A DNA stretch of 64,000 bases from Centroberyx gerrardi (GCF_048128805.1 NC_136010.1:18356980-18420979), one strand, 5' to 3'. Shown: positions 44,501 to 57,627, numbered from the stretch's first letter. Program-made: numbers and translations. The notes: generated from the letters alone by a model not told the origin.

Positions 44501-44942
44501 ATGTGTTTGCACATAAACACGGACCCAGGGCCCCTGTGTTTACAGTAGTCATGGCAGCAATCGGTTATTCAACAAATAGACCTAGCGTGTTCTTCTCTCA
44601 CTTGTAGAGGAGAATGTTTATCTTTGTGGGGAGAACTGTTCAAATGTAGAGCTTAACTTTTAGTGCTGTAAACACTGTCATATAACAGTAAAGTTTTTTT
44701 TCCACATGTGGATGACTACATTATAGGCCCATTCCAGAGATAATATTGGATAAGGCTGTTTAATTGTGCGTGGGGAATGGACCTATCTTATGAAACTGTG
44801 TTGTAGTACTAGCCTTGTAAGAAAACATCCAGAAGGTGGAAGATGTTAGGTTCGTCTGCTTTCTATATTTCATTACATTGTACAGATTTTTCCAGTTGTA
44901 TTAATTTGCACTCATTTCCTTTCCCAGGTCAGTGAAGTCCAG

Positions 44943-47900
44943 ATGCATGAGTCTGGGTCAGATCAGACAAGCCACACCAGCCCAGCTATTCAGACAGAGA
45001 ACGGGAGTAATACTGAGAATGAAAATCGACTGAGCAACAGCCAGACTCCTCCTCCAGAGGCACCCAGGGTCAGTCATTCCCAGCTGCACCAGTTCAACAC
45101 TATTTCACTGGTTTATCCTGCATCAAATTAGCATTGGTTTCAAAAATGTCATTTTTACAACTATAGTATGTAGGACTGGCTATTGGTAAGAAGTGTAAGT
45201 GTTTAAAGAACTGCTGGCTTAGCCTTGTTTTAACATTAGTTTGGTACTAAAACTTAGAGCCTGCATAAACAGCCTAGGTTTTTTGAAAAAGTACTTGGTT
45301 GGCCTAGTGTTAACATTATTTGGTAGTAATGCTCACACACTTACCCTGAAGGTTAGAGCAGGTAGCTGGTGAATGTTGCTGCCTGTCTAATGGTCCTGTA
45401 GACTGATGTTTGTTATAGTCCTCATTTGCATGGTAGTATATCATTCTGTTCAGCTCTGAATCAGGCCTCTATATGAATGCTCACCTTGGATTATGGCACA
45501 GGGGGTAGTAACCTCATCCTGTGTACTGGTAAATGTAAGAATATTATAGGTTTAGTAATAATGCTGTGCATATCCAGTGGTTTTGAGAATATTACTATTC
45601 TCAATGTAGTGGGATTTGTTTTATTGCTGATTTTACAAATCAGAAACAGAAAAATGATTCATCTTCTGAAAAACAGTTAGTCAAGATAAGCATGATTGGA
45701 TTTTTTTAAACTTTGGTGAAATTGAAAACCATAAAAAAAAAAAAAAAATGGTTTTGTTATGATCTTGGACCGCTCGGTCTTGATTTCTGAAGATGGACGA
45801 GTTTCAACCCCGACACAAGCGAGCCAAGACTTTCTTGATGATGCCATTAAGAAACAAATCCTGGAGCATTGGCAGTGAATGGAAGGCAAAATTTTGTGGG
45901 CACTATTATGGTACCCAAGATGGTTTTATGGCTCATGCCTCTAAGTGCTTTAGTGACAGGAAGCTTATTTTTATGTACATTTTTATTTTTATGTGTTTTT
46001 AAGCTCAAGTAGACATTCGATGAGTCCATAAATTCTGTAATTTATTGTTAAGCTGCAAGTAGTGTCTCAAATTAAAGCTTCAAGCTTAAGAAAGAAGTTG
46101 TTTTTAAAAATATTGATTGAACTATATCGATCTAAAATCATAAGCATAACACTATATATTACATTTATTTTTAGATTAGATTTTTGCATAACATTACATT
46201 TCTAGATATACTGGTAGAGTTTTGGACTGCTTTATTTTTCAGTTTTAGCTGTTAGGAAAAGTGCTAAAACAAATACAAAAAACACTTTTAGAATCATAAT
46301 GGGGAATGCACAATTTAACTATTCAGATACATCAGAATTTTCTTTTTTAAATGCACCAAAAAAGAAAAATCAAAGATAGAGTCCTATGGTTACAGTCGCC
46401 CCTCTTGTTAGCTTGCTCATTGGGTTGCAAAATAGCATGAAAATACTGAAACAAATTATGTTGTATGCAGAAAAACATATCTTTCTGTTGGTGAGCACAA
46501 ATCTGTAAGTTTGTAACATTTATACCAGCCTTACAGCTGCATAGGGGCTTGTGTAAATCAGTGTAAATACTTGTTCTTAAGGTTACTAATTTATGTGGTG
46601 CAACTGCTCTATTTTAGTAATGTGTGACTCAGAATTTATTAAGTACTTGTGTTTATAATTGTGCTACAATTTGAATTTATGTGCAGCCGGTATAACCAGA
46701 CCCTAGTCTCATATCCAAACATCATATCTAGTGTTCATGCAGATTCCAGGTTGATAATGATCTGGACTCTGGACCCATAGCTTACTTTCATTTGAGAATT
46801 TAGGGCACTCTTGAGACGGCTTTGTTTTGTTGTCATATAAAAAAATAACTACCTCTGGACCTCTCAACTCGTCTGTCTCATCTTCTCCAAACTGCGGTGT
46901 TTGTATGCCTATTCATATTTATGCTGTAGAAGAAGGATGTGGGGCGGGGGGTTAGGTTAAGCTCTGTTGAAGGGGGAGGGAGAGCAGAACTCCTGCTGGG
47001 CGGGTGGATCAGTGTTATTTGTTAGTTTTGTTTATGCTCACATCAAGTAGGTTAGCGAGGCTCTGTCGGACTGCCAGGCAGCACACTCTTGCTGAGCAGC
47101 ACTTGTTCTCGTCCCAGCATTGGTCCCCAGACATACTTTTAAATGGAAATTATCAGGTTTGTCCAATTCTGTCTTTATTATTATTGTGAGGTTATGCTAG
47201 CAGGCTATTTTTAATCAGGATTTAATGATCTGCTTTGTTGAAAGGCATATATGTGTGTCTGTTAAGCAATGTAATCACGTGTCTCTGTGCTTGTGTATGT
47301 ATTCTAGTCATTTTATCTCATTCTATTAAGTCATAGGTTGAGTGCATTACCAAGCATGTGTATTTTTATGCATGATTTACCACTCTTTTCTAGGCTACAC
47401 TAATCAGGACTTATTAGTCTGTATTGTATCTCATCAGGGTAGGGAAGGCACATTATATTTGTTTTTCAGCAAGCCTTGTCAGCCTTTTCTTTTCACTGTC
47501 AGTCATCTCAGAGTTCACAAGACCAGTCTTGCGAGAACAGATCCGTGTTTACACTCTGTTGCTCACTAGTATGACTTTCGACAATAACAACAACAGAAGA
47601 TGTTTGGACTTGCTGGCTGCCATGGCAACAGGGATTAGGCAAAGGCTGTTGTTGTGTTGATGGTGTCCACAGAAAAATAGAGGGGCCAACTGGCTCTGTC
47701 TGTGGGATAGGCCTATTTTCATTGCTTTGGTGGCCACCTCTGCAGCATTGAATTTCATAAGAAAGGACAAACTCGGAAGCAATCATCTGTTATTGTTAGC
47801 CCAGAGCCTCTGTGAAATTCGCTGTCAGTTTGTTTACCCGATCCAAAACAGACTCGGCCTTGGAGAGAAATGTTTGTTTGTGGTTCAGACCTTAATTAAA

Positions 47901-48382
47901 ATACGAGTCTCAAGTTCTGTTTTCGTAAACATGCTCTGTATGCTTTTTTATTCATTATTTATATCTCTATGCAACTTTGATTACGCTGTTTATGTTTACT
48001 GTAAACATCCCTCGAGCTGTGAGCGCTTGACAGTCAGGGGGAGGGTGTGGTAATTGCTAGATGCCTAGCAGAGGTTGTTGTTGTTGTGGCAGTGGCTGTT
48101 GTTGTTTTGATGGAGCTCTAATTCCCCCAAGACACCCAGTGTTGTTGTTTTTCTGTTTGCTTTATTTTTAGTTTAAACCACAGCAGTGCCCAGTTTAGCT
48201 AAACTGACCAGTCTACTGTGTGGGGATAAAGAATACATATATATATATTTTTGAGTTTGACCAAGAGGTGCTAGTATTTTTGATTCCTGGTTTAGTTAAG
48301 TACATGCCTCAGTTCAATGAATGTTTTGGCTGTGTGTATGCTTCTTCAACATCTTTCCAACATTTTCAATCTCAATGGTAGC

Positions 48383-48427
<45 letters not shown>

Positions 48428-49386
48428 AGAGAGCGAGAGAAAACCCTACATATCTTGTGACTGTGATTTGTTGTTTTTCTTGTTTGTAATTGGAATGTTT
48501 GTGTCCTTTTTATTTGCTCTATAAAGCGCTCTGTCACAGACTTGTTTTGAGAAAAGCACTTGGTAAATTTATTTCATTTGACTTGATTTTTGCCTTTGGC
48601 TACCAGAGAGTGGGTTGTTTTTTTCCGTGGAATGGATTTTGACTTCCCCGTCTGTATTGGTGTGTGGGTGATGCAGGTCCCAGCGTCACTATCCATGATG
48701 ACCCCTCCAGCAGAGGCTCCACAGCAGCTGCAGCCGACACCACAGCAGCAGATCCTCAATCCTCAGCAGCTCCAAGTCCTGCTCCAGCAGCAGAAAGCAC
48801 TCATGCTACACCAGGTAAATATGTGTGTTTGGTCAAGTTACGTGTTTGCCTGTACAAATCCACATTTAACACAGTGTTTTTATATCTCTTAACTGAATTT
48901 TATTGTCATGTCTGCAGCAACAAATTCAAGAAGTCTTCAAGAATCAGCAAGAGCAGCTCAATATACAGCTGCTACAACAGAAGAACACTGGGATTGTTAG
49001 TCAAGAGGTAAAGCTTCATTATTATGGCAATATTTATTGTGCAACAAGTGTGATCAATTGCAGCATTATAGACGAGTCTAATTCAATTCAGATAGTTCTC
49101 AAAGTTAAAAGAAAATGTTGTAACAGGCAGTGAATGCATTCTTAATTATTTTGTCATATAATTAATGACAAGTCTAATTCAATTCAGATAGTTCTCAAAG
49201 TTAAAGGAAAATGCAGTAACATAGGCAGTGAATGCATTCTCAGTTGTTTCATCATCTGATTAATGACAAAAATTATTTCGTCATTTTCGTATTTCATCAT
49301 TTTGAATCAAAACTACAATACTATTGACTCCAACCCAGGACAAATTGTATCTTCTGTGGGGAACGGGGAAGTCGTTTATTGGCTAA

Positions 49387-49417
<31 letters not shown>

Positions 49418-52400
49418 TGTCGTCCCGCTGTCACAGCTGACAGCCCAGCAGATGGCCATCCAGCAGCAGCTCCTTCAGGTGCAGCAGCAACATCTCCTCA
49501 ACCTGCAGAGGCAAGGCCTGCTCTCTGTCCTTCCCACCAGCCCCGCCGCAGCCCCGGGTATGCTGCGCTCCTTCATCCATTTCTCCAAAGAGTTTATTGT
49601 TGAGGAAGTTCAGCCCTTAAGTGAAATCATTTAGTTTAATAGTCGTGTCTAGTAGTGCTTGACGACATTTTCATGGCACACTTAGGCAAGGCACAATATA
49701 AATTGTGAAACTTTCTAGGTGTGGTTTGGTATATGCTGGACAAAAAGACAAAAATGTGTTAACCTGGAGAAAACATGCACGATATCATGCTAATTTGGTT
49801 GACCTTAATAAACCATAGCTAACTCAGTATATATATGTGCGTGTGTAATTTCAGGCTGTGAGAATGGTATCAGTCTGTCCTCTGGTGGAGAGACGAGAGA
49901 GTCTTCCTGTCAACAATCCAGCACCAATGGGCATCATGCGGTCCTGAAGAAGAAAGAAAGGTGCTTTACCCTCTACCCTCTGGCTAAACTTTAATCTCTA
50001 TTTTTGTTTGTGCTAGAGCAGCACTGCCATGTCATTAATGGTGCCATTGTACTCTTTGCAGTGGGTCACTGGATGATCACACACAGAATAGCCATCCTCT
50101 GTATGGAAACGGCATGTGCAAATGGCCCGGCTGTGAGATGGTCTTTGGAGACTTCCAGGCATTTCTCAAGTGAGTGGTGAAGTCTTGCATGCCCGTAACC
50201 TGGCTTGATGTTTATTCACATGTCTATCAGGATGTGCAGTGGCATGGATATACAGTATTATGGACTCAAGAATGAAATTTGCATATTCTATCACTCTCAT
50301 TTGCATGTACACACAGAAGCTAAGCAACTATCACAGTTAAGTTTTCTACCTTTTGTGGTGCAGACCTTCAATTTTAGTTTAAACCACACAAAAAATGAAA
50401 ACAAGGTCTTCCTAATTACAATGAAATTATTCCTGAGGTGATTTGACATTATGATAGTGTTTCTGCAAATTTTATTGAATTAATTACATATATTACATAC
50501 ATATTAATTACATATATCATTATTATACATGTTGTTATATGAATTACATTAGAGCATATAATGATTTTGACTTTAACGTGTTTCTCTGCAGACATCTGAA
50601 CAGCGAACATACACTCGATGACAAGAGTACAGCACAGTGCCGTGTGCAGATGCAAGTGGTCCAACAGTTGGAATTGCAGGTACATCTTTGGTTTATTAAC
50701 AGTAGTCTACTGTTGTGAAGATAGTTTACCCGTTGTTTGGTAGTGTGGGGTACCTAACATTTCCATTTTTAAAACTCTACATTGAAAAGGAAAAGCCTAT
50801 GAAAAACTCTGCAAGTGAATGCCTAGCAAAAGCTTGGGGTGGTGTATGTTCACACCCGGCCTAGAAGCATAAGTGACAACTTTGGATAATTACACTTCTT
50901 CACAGGATGCCAGGAACCAAGCAGTTCTCACACTTATTCTTATTATATTTTGTCATTTAACACAAAACATGAACTACCTCTCAACTTCCATTTTGGTCTT
51001 CTCCCCTAACATAGTTGAAAAAGGACAAAGAGCGACTGCAAGCTATGATGGCTCATCTCAAGTCGTCTGAACCCAAACCAGCACAGCCTGTAAGTATAGT
51101 TGTTTCCTCCAATGAAACAAATGTTGTTTTGTCTGTGGTTATATTAGAAGTTTTCCTGATGTGACTATCTTTATTATCTTTATTTTTCAGGTGAATCTGG
51201 CATCTAACATATCCTTCTCCCAGGCAACATTGGGTAAAGGCCCTCCTCCTATGAGCCTGTCCCAGAGTGCCACAGCACCCTCCACCCCCCTGACACCGCT
51301 GTCTGAGTCCCCTTCAGTCCTCACACCTAATAGCATGTTCACTGGAACCCCTGTCCGGAGGCGATACAGCAGGTCTATGAGCCAAGGTATTAATGGGATC
51401 ATGAACTGTTACCAGTCAGTTATTCACATGGCCTTGATACTTTACTGCTTCCAGGTGCTGGTCTGACTGAAAGCACTGGGACACGGTGCAACGTGGTGAT
51501 GTTATATTTATAAATCATGTTTGTCATTGTCTTTAAACAGATATCATTGACAATAAGGAGTTCTACTTGAGCACAGAAGTTAGGCCTCCATTTACATATG
51601 CATCACTCATAAGACAGGTAAAGTGTCATTTTACACTTTCAATGCCATAGAAATATTGAAATACTGTAGATTTGCATCATGACAGTTTCAGTTTTTCGAA
51701 TCGGACTGTTGCTGTTGTCTTTTTGTCCCCAGTAATTCTTGTATATTCTATCTCTTTTAGGCAATATTTGAATCACCTCGCAGGCAACTGACTTTAAATG
51801 AAATCTACAACTGGTTCACAAGAACCTTCGCATATTTCAGGCGCAATGCAGCTACTTGGAAGGTATTAACTCTACAGCTTTGAAGAATATTAATGTCAGT
51901 GAATTTTAGGAATATCATATGGATGCATTTAGCTGACATTTACATTTAGTGTTAGCATTTTACATGTGATACATACAAGTGATAAATATTGCAAGATAAA
52001 TTTGAATGTGGCTTTTGCTCGTCCCGAAGCTCTGTTGACGACGGGTCCTTATTTTGTTCTTTCCCATAATCCTCTAGAATGCTGTGAGACATAATCTCAG
52101 CCTCCATAAATGCTTTGTCCGTTTGGAAAATGTGAAGGGAGCTGTGTGGACAGTGGATGAGATTGAGTTCCACAGAAGAAGGCCCCAGAAAACCACTGGC
52201 AATGGGTAGGTGTAACATGGACGTAAAGCCAGCACCCTCAAGAGTGTTTCTAGGTATTACCAGAAGTCAGATACATGACATTAAAGTTATTTGACCTTGT
52301 AGCTCCACCTCCTAACCACACAGAATATTTACCCCAAATAAGTCTTAAGAATACGATGCTTATCTCTGGCCCGACTGGTGTTAACACTAAATAAAGTATA

Positions 52401-53492
52401 ACTTGTTTCATTGTGCACTGTACCAACAGATCCCCTATGCTGAAGAACCCTCAGAACCGTCATGGTCAGAGCTTAGTCACGTCTGCTCCCCAGGTAAGAG
52501 AAGTGCAATATTTCAAACTCTGTGGTAGCATAGTTTGAAGTAAGATAATGTATAATTTAAGCTGTAACAGTGGAGGGGGGAAATGTGCATAGAGAGAGCA
52601 GCAGAGACAGCTGTGCATTGTTTTTAAATGTAAAAAAATAAAATGTCAGTAGCATGTCTAACTGCAGTATGTCTCCTAATATTGCAGTAGCATGGAAATT
52701 GTTCAGTAAACACCGATTCCTTTCTATAGGAAATATGTGTCCCTTTTTTTTTTTTATCTTGTTGCAGTGGTATAAATCCTAATAATGTTGCTTTTTTTCA
52801 GAGTGGTGGTCCAGACTGCAACATCCCTCTATACAATCCAGCCTGTATGGGCAGCATCCCCATGCACTCCCTGCCCCATGTTCTCCAGGAGCAGGTGAAC
52901 GGAGCCCTCGCTTATGGATGCGGATACCAAAGTGACAGCAGTGCAACACAGTCCCCTCCGCAAGCTTTGTAAGTGTCACGTCCGGCATCAAGTCCGCCCA
53001 CCCACCATATTCACTTGCCTGTTAACAGATATTTGGCCTCTTATATCAGAATCAGAATCAGAATAATTTTATTGGCCAAGTGTATTTGCACATACAAGGA
53101 ACACAGACAGAAAAGAGTAAAAGAACATATAAACCAATAAAAACAACATTAAAAAAAACCCCAAATAGAAACAGTAGAAGAAAAAGAAAGAAAAAGTAAA
53201 CAATATTTTAGTGCATTTGGCTCAGTGGTAATGTAATGTGATGATGATATGATATGATACGTGATTTGTGTCATATGATAATGACACAAATCTTAATTCT
53301 ATATTTTTTCTGCATGTTTATCAAACCAGCATTAAAGAAGAGCAGGAGGATGAGGAGATTTGTGAGAATTTTCCCTACGAGTCTCCGGAGAGCACAGATG
53401 AGCACAGTCACAGCCCAGAGATGAACCAAGATGAAGACAACGGCAGCCCACAGAGGCCCAACCTTCAGCTTGACCGTGTGCCTTCTCTCTGA
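44943..53492 (+). CDS. foxp1: forkhead box P transcription factor, FOXP1-like (short form)
   Basis: This is a nuclear repressor that dimerises through a zinc finger/leucine zipper and binds DNA by a forkhead. Fifteen coding exons join in phase: 44943-45068, 48677-48814, 48918-49007, 49437-49557, 49855-49960, 50062-50169, 50592-50679, 51015-51089, 51191-51386, 51541-51617, 51761-51862, 52078-52205, 52430-52493, 52802-52968 and 53330-53492, giving 582 aa (human FOXP1 677). Features are a Gln-rich region (53-150), a C2H2 finger with C213, C218, H231 and H236, a leucine zipper (about 246-275), a forkhead (364-446, [12 protein letters not shown] to RRRPQK) and a C-terminal SUMO-type IKEE (530-533). 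The forkhead is closest to FOXP1 ([12 protein letters not shown]), and EIF4E3 adjoins FOXP1 in mammals. The polyglutamine exon (ALQVARQLLLQQ in relatives) was not found in the 3.6-kb second intron, and the C-terminus lacks the usual NEDME-like end. It is possibly the diverged foxp1a ohnolog. Confidence 0.9.
48384..48424. repeat. (CA)n microsatellite in foxp1 intron
   Basis: About 20 CA units followed by GAGAGAG, seen directly; about 250 bases before the VPASLSMM exon. Confidence 0.95.
49073..49268. repeat. two-copy tandem duplication of about 97 bp
   Basis: The words AGTCTAATTCAATTCAGATA, GCAGTGAATGCATTCT and ATTAATGACAA each occur twice with a spacing of 96-98 bases. This marks a recent intronic tandem duplication with roughly 85-90% identity by eye. 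Confidence 0.85.
49387..49415. repeat. (TG)n microsatellite before foxp1 exon
   Basis: Fourteen TG units end about 20 bases before the acceptor CTGTCACAG of the exon starting at 49,437, so the repeat lies close to or within the branch-point region. Confidence 0.9.
53045..53200. mobile_element. common teleost interspersed repeat in last foxp1 intron
   Basis: ATCAGAATCAGAATCAGAAT is followed by TTTTATTGGCCAAGTGTATTT and ACATACAAGGAAC. This is a repeat I recognise as widespread in teleosts (usually seen as a LINE/SINE 3' fragment). The exact family is uncertain. An A-rich tail follows. Confidence 0.6.
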
Positions 53493-54215
53493 CTGTGAGG
53501 TCCCGCTTCTCCACTGCAAGGCGCCCCGCTCACAGCCTATGCGACTTTCTATTACCAAAAGACTCAAAAACAACTGCTTCATCTACATAACCAAACGTGT
53601 TACTTCTGGGGGGGGGGGGGGAGTACATATTTTTTTGTATTTATCAGCATTTCTTAGGTTATTTTGTGTTCTTAATCTAGCTCTGAATTCTTATCCGTAC
53701 AGTAGAGTGAGACCACAAAAAGGCCTATGTGAAACTGTCTGTTGTTCAAAACATAGTCTCATGATGTATCTTATTTTATATCTGTACACGGAAGGACCAT
53801 GATGACCAGAGAAGCCAAAGGAAAGGGAATATTTATGGTTAGCACTTGACAATGAAAGATTTTCCCTCTATACGTATGGCTGCTTCATGCTACGTTGGGG
53901 CCACACAACCTGATTTTGTTTTCATTTTCACAATATTATATGAAATTCTGTTTGTAGAGAAAGTTGAAATGTTGCTTTAAAAATGTAAATGTACACTGCC
54001 AACATGATCTGGTATATTTGTACTTAACATATAATCAATTGATAAAAAAAAAGATTAAGTATCTTCTTTATATTTGTCTGTCTTTTTCACCCCAACCATG
54101 AACATTGCTGAATTTGCTCTAATTGAGCTTGTAATAGTAGATGTTATAGTCTTACCATGATTGTAAACCAATACATCTCTATGAGTAATAAATTCCTCAT
54201 GTAAAATGTGTGTAT
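53493..54215 (+). other. foxp1: probable foxp1 3' UTR with poly(A) signal
   Basis: A gene-free stretch after the foxp1 stop codon ends near AATAAA at 54,187-54,192. It includes a G12 run at 53,610-53,621. Confidence 0.55.
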
Positions 54216-55195
54216 ATCTCTTCGATCTGGCTTGATGTAGCGCTAGGCATTCATCATGGTTTTATATGGCGGTGTAAGTTATGACTTGATGCTGTGTTTT
54301 AACCGTGTGATAATAGCCCCACTTCTCCCGGTCAATGGTAATGACCACTTAATGGACGGGGATGGAAGACACATGGTTTGGGAGGGAAAGTTTCCAATGT
54401 ATTGTGGTCTGTCCACTTTTGCTTCTCTGTAGATAAACCAGTCTGCTGCCTACAGATGTGGGATAAAAAATGGTTTACAAAACCATTGTGGTATGAAGAG
54501 CACTCATTGAGGCAGGATAATAAAACAAGTGGTAAGATAATTCTATGTAAGTCTTGTCTGTCATTAATTACTTAATCCAGATGTCTGATGAGGAATGAGT
54601 GCTCTTGACTAGCCTGTAGCTTGACAAGGCTTTTCTATTGACCTAATGGCATAATTGAGTGGATCTTATATGTGTTATGCCATCATAGATTTGTAGATTT
54701 GTGCTTCCCGATTGGCCAGTATCGATCGATGTGGAGTCTGCACACACTGTGGGTGTGTGCATGATGATGTGAGGTGCATGAGCTCAGACTCAGAGAGCTT
54801 CAGCTGCAGATGCTACAGTTTCCACTGCTGGATTGTTGTGTTGCCAGTGCAGACAGGTACTTTTTTAAAGCAAATTATTGGGCAGAATTCACTAAGGACT
54901 CATTGCTTTTTGTTTATCTCCAGCTATCTTAGTTCTGTTGTCTCATCATACAGTCACCTTGTTGGGTAAACTTATTTTTTCTTGCATGCTTCAGGCAGTT
55001 CTAGCACTTGGAGGAAAACAGCATGTTGCAGTGATAGTCTGTTATTATTGTCTGTGTAAGATGACAACTCTATCAGGTTGCTGTGCTTATCTAGTTGAGG
55101 TTTGCATGAAATGAGCTGTCATGGTTTGGATGTTGTAATGCCATTGTGCAAGCACTGCATTGCATTTCTATTCCATTCACTCTACTCTGCATAAG
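54216..55195. other. intergenic / mdfic2 5' region
   Basis: A Cys-rich open frame (about 54,712-54,856) ends at a donor-like ACAG|GTACTT. It could be an upstream exon of mdfic2, because the mdfic2 start codon directly follows a pyrimidine-rich stretch ending ATAAG. This is unproven. A near-copy of the start-codon context (TAAGATGACAACTC) occurs at about 55,057. Confidence 0.3.
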
Positions 55196-56709
55196 ATGAC
55201 AACTCCTTCAAGGAATCCTGCAAACGATGGTGATTGTTTCAAGCTTGAAAACTCAGGGAGTCCTGTGTCTGAGGGTATGTTTTTCCATTCACTCCATTGT
55301 CTCCATGTTTGATTAGGCCAAGTAACTATTGCATTGTTACTAACTGCTATCCTGAAAGTAGGGAAGTTGGAACTGCAGAATGTTTGCTTATGGACTTACA
55401 CTGATCACTGATTGATAGATGTTGATCATGCCAAGTAGTCTAGAATAGCCATGAGAGAGAGTACATTTTCACACAGTACATTTTTTTTCCTCTGGCCCCA
55501 TTCAAGCCGGGAAACTAGATCCAAATAAAAGCTTGCAAATCAATAACCTCTCCTCATTGAATTTATATGGAGCAAGCTTCCTCTATTGTGCACTTTACAA
55601 GTCTCACCTCCCTGACGTATTCCATGTTAATGGTGCGTTGAATAATTAAAAATCTGCCTTGGAGAGGGTTTGATTGAGTAACTTGTCATATGGAGGCTGG
55701 ACTGGGTGTTGAGACAACATCGAATTCTTCTAACATCAATAAGATGTAAAATCCAATTAAATGAATGGCTATAACAAAACTCCATCCACATGACACACTT
55801 TTCCATGACTGCAATATGGTCTAGATATCAACGAAAGCTATAAAGTGATATGGAAATATGAGAAAATGTACTTTGGATTTACTTTTTAACATATCTTTTC
55901 TGTATTGCTTGTATTGTCCTTTTAAAGGATCCATCCCTAACCCTGTTGGCCATCCATCTAGAGTGATGGGCAAGTCGGTGGTGGTCAGCGTGCGCAGGCT
56001 GAGCACCATTTCAGAGCAGGAACCAGACAAGCTGGATACTGATCTCAGTTCCCAGGATCCCCTGGGTGGCAGTGAATGGGGTGGATCCAGTTTCTCCTTG
56101 TGTTCTGACAGCAAGTATAAGAACAGTAGCAGTCGCTTTTCCTCTGATGCTTCGTATCAGCCCGACTCTGGAGGTATTGTCTGACTGAAAACAGTTAATG
56201 CTATAAGGGTTACATAAAATTGTTTGATTAAATTGGGAAGCCCTGACACTGCAGCATTAATATTGAAACCAAATTTACGAATGTTGTAGTGCTGAAGTTG
56301 ATTTAATTTGTGGTCAAAGGTGCAGTAGATGACATTTTTAGATGTCCTGCTGCTATTTCATTAAATGCAATTTGTGTCTTTGGCTAAACATTTCCATTGA
56401 TTTCCATTTCTTTCCTCTTTTTGATTTCCTTTGTCACTATCACCAGATGACTGTGCAGCTATTCTGCTTGCCTGTCTGCATTGTCGTTTCCATGACTTAA
56501 TAGTCATGCTGCCAGACACATGTGAAAGGGCAGTGAGCCGCTGCTTCCCTTCATACAAATACGTCAAGGCATCCAGTGAGAAGGACCAGCAGGGAAGGGG
56601 CTGCTGCAGCTGCAACCTGGAACTGGACTGTGGCTGCTGCAGCTCCTGCCAGGACACAGCAGAACTCCTGGAGCTGGCCATGGAGATATCAGAGATCTGC
56701 TATCGCTGA
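55196..56709 (+). CDS. mdfic2: MyoD family inhibitor domain-containing protein 2
   Basis: This is a member of the MDFI/MDFIC family. MDFI and MDFIC sequester myogenic bHLH factors, and MDFIC-type proteins act as auxiliary subunits of PIEZO channels through a lipidated Cys-rich C-terminal helix. Three exons, 55196-55274, 55928-56173 and 56447-56709, join in phase 1 to give 195 aa. Exon 1 encodes MTTPSRNPANDGDC. The middle is Ser-rich and probably disordered. Exon 3 begins DDCAAILLACLHCRFHDL, the family hydrophobic segment, followed by a Cys cluster CCSCNLELDCGCCSSC (about 165-180), and ends MEISEICYR, parallel to the family's LEICMECCGICF end. FOXP1 and MDFIC2 are neighbours at human 3p13, which supports this paralog over MDFI or MDFIC. 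The N-terminal exon is inferred from phase and the splice donor only. Confidence 0.85.
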
Positions 56710-56807
56710 GGAGTTCCCTCCGTCTTCGTCTCTGACCCTGCTGTAAAATCCAAAGGCCTGTCGTGTCCCAAACATCACAATTCTCAAAAAAAGACTGCAT
56801 GATACTC

Positions 56808-56813
56808 AATAAA
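56808..56813 (+). terminator. mdfic2: poly(A) signal, mdfic2
   Basis: AATAAA lies about 100 bases after the mdfic2 stop codon, so the 3' UTR is short and the transcript should end well before the EEVS gene. Confidence 0.6.
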
Positions 56814-57038
56814 CAACTTAACTCAACTCTCACTTCATTGCTCTCTTATGCTGTAAAGTCAATCGCAAATATGTTATTAATAAATCGCACGCACTACAAA
56901 GGGTTTCTTTATATCAGCCTTTTGGTGATTGCCACATGTTCTGTAGGTCTTATGACAGGCAACACCTACCACAGTTTGAAGCAGTGGTAGAGTTGCTTGT
57001 TATTCTAAAAGAAAAAAAGCCCACAGAATATTCCAGAA

Positions 57039-57248
57039 ATGGACCAGGTGCAGAGAGATGGCAGCCTCCTAGTTTGTTGTTATGGACACACTGGTCCCAC
57101 AATGCAAAGTACCCAAATGTCCACATGCAGTCCTGCCAGGATGGAAGAGAGGACAGAAGGAGCAGAGAGAAGGCAGAGGATGATAGAAGAGGATGTGCTG
57201 GAAGAACTAGATGACTTCAATCCAGTAGTCCACATACAGAACATATAG
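57039..57248 (+). other. unassigned small open reading frame (69 codons)
   Basis: An ATG-initiated frame between mdfic2 and EEVS ends in an acidic helical-looking segment (RQRMIEEDVLEELDDFNPVV) and then HIQNI and a stop. The C-terminal half has coding-like character. I recognise no family. It could be a small gene, an exon relic or chance. Confidence 0.2.
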
Positions 57249-57627
57249 GCTACTATGTGGCAGCTGATTAGTTTGATGTCATTACTTTTTGTATACCAGT
57301 CCCACAGTGTGTAAAAATGTAAAGCAAAAATATAAACAATTTTTCTGTCAGACATCAATTCATCATCTCCGGCTTGTTCACAATGCAACAGTGAGGCTTT
57401 TAAGAGAATTTGGATCATCTTTGAGTATTTATTATTGATAATATTGAGAAGGCTACTGTATTTGGCTAATTGGAATACATTTAACTCTTAATTTTAAATT
57501 AATAGTAATCCGTATCTCTGAAAGCTGTTGACTACACTCTCCCATTTCAACTCGATCACGTTGCACCTGTTGAGCCGTGGTCACAGTCAAGTTCACTGAC
57601 AGTTTTTTTGGCTTCACTCCATAAAGA

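Noticed and set aside
48061-48120. TTG-repeat region as the missing foxp polyglutamine exon
   Set aside because: The repeat would encode Gln/Asn only on the minus strand, and no flanking conserved sequence or splice sites fit on the plus strand.
44943-53492. Assignment of the forkhead gene as foxp4, or as foxp3 on grounds of shortness
   Set aside because: The forkhead core ([12 protein letters not shown]) and the neighbours eif4e3 and mdfic2 point to foxp1; mdfic2 rather than mdfi flanks it.
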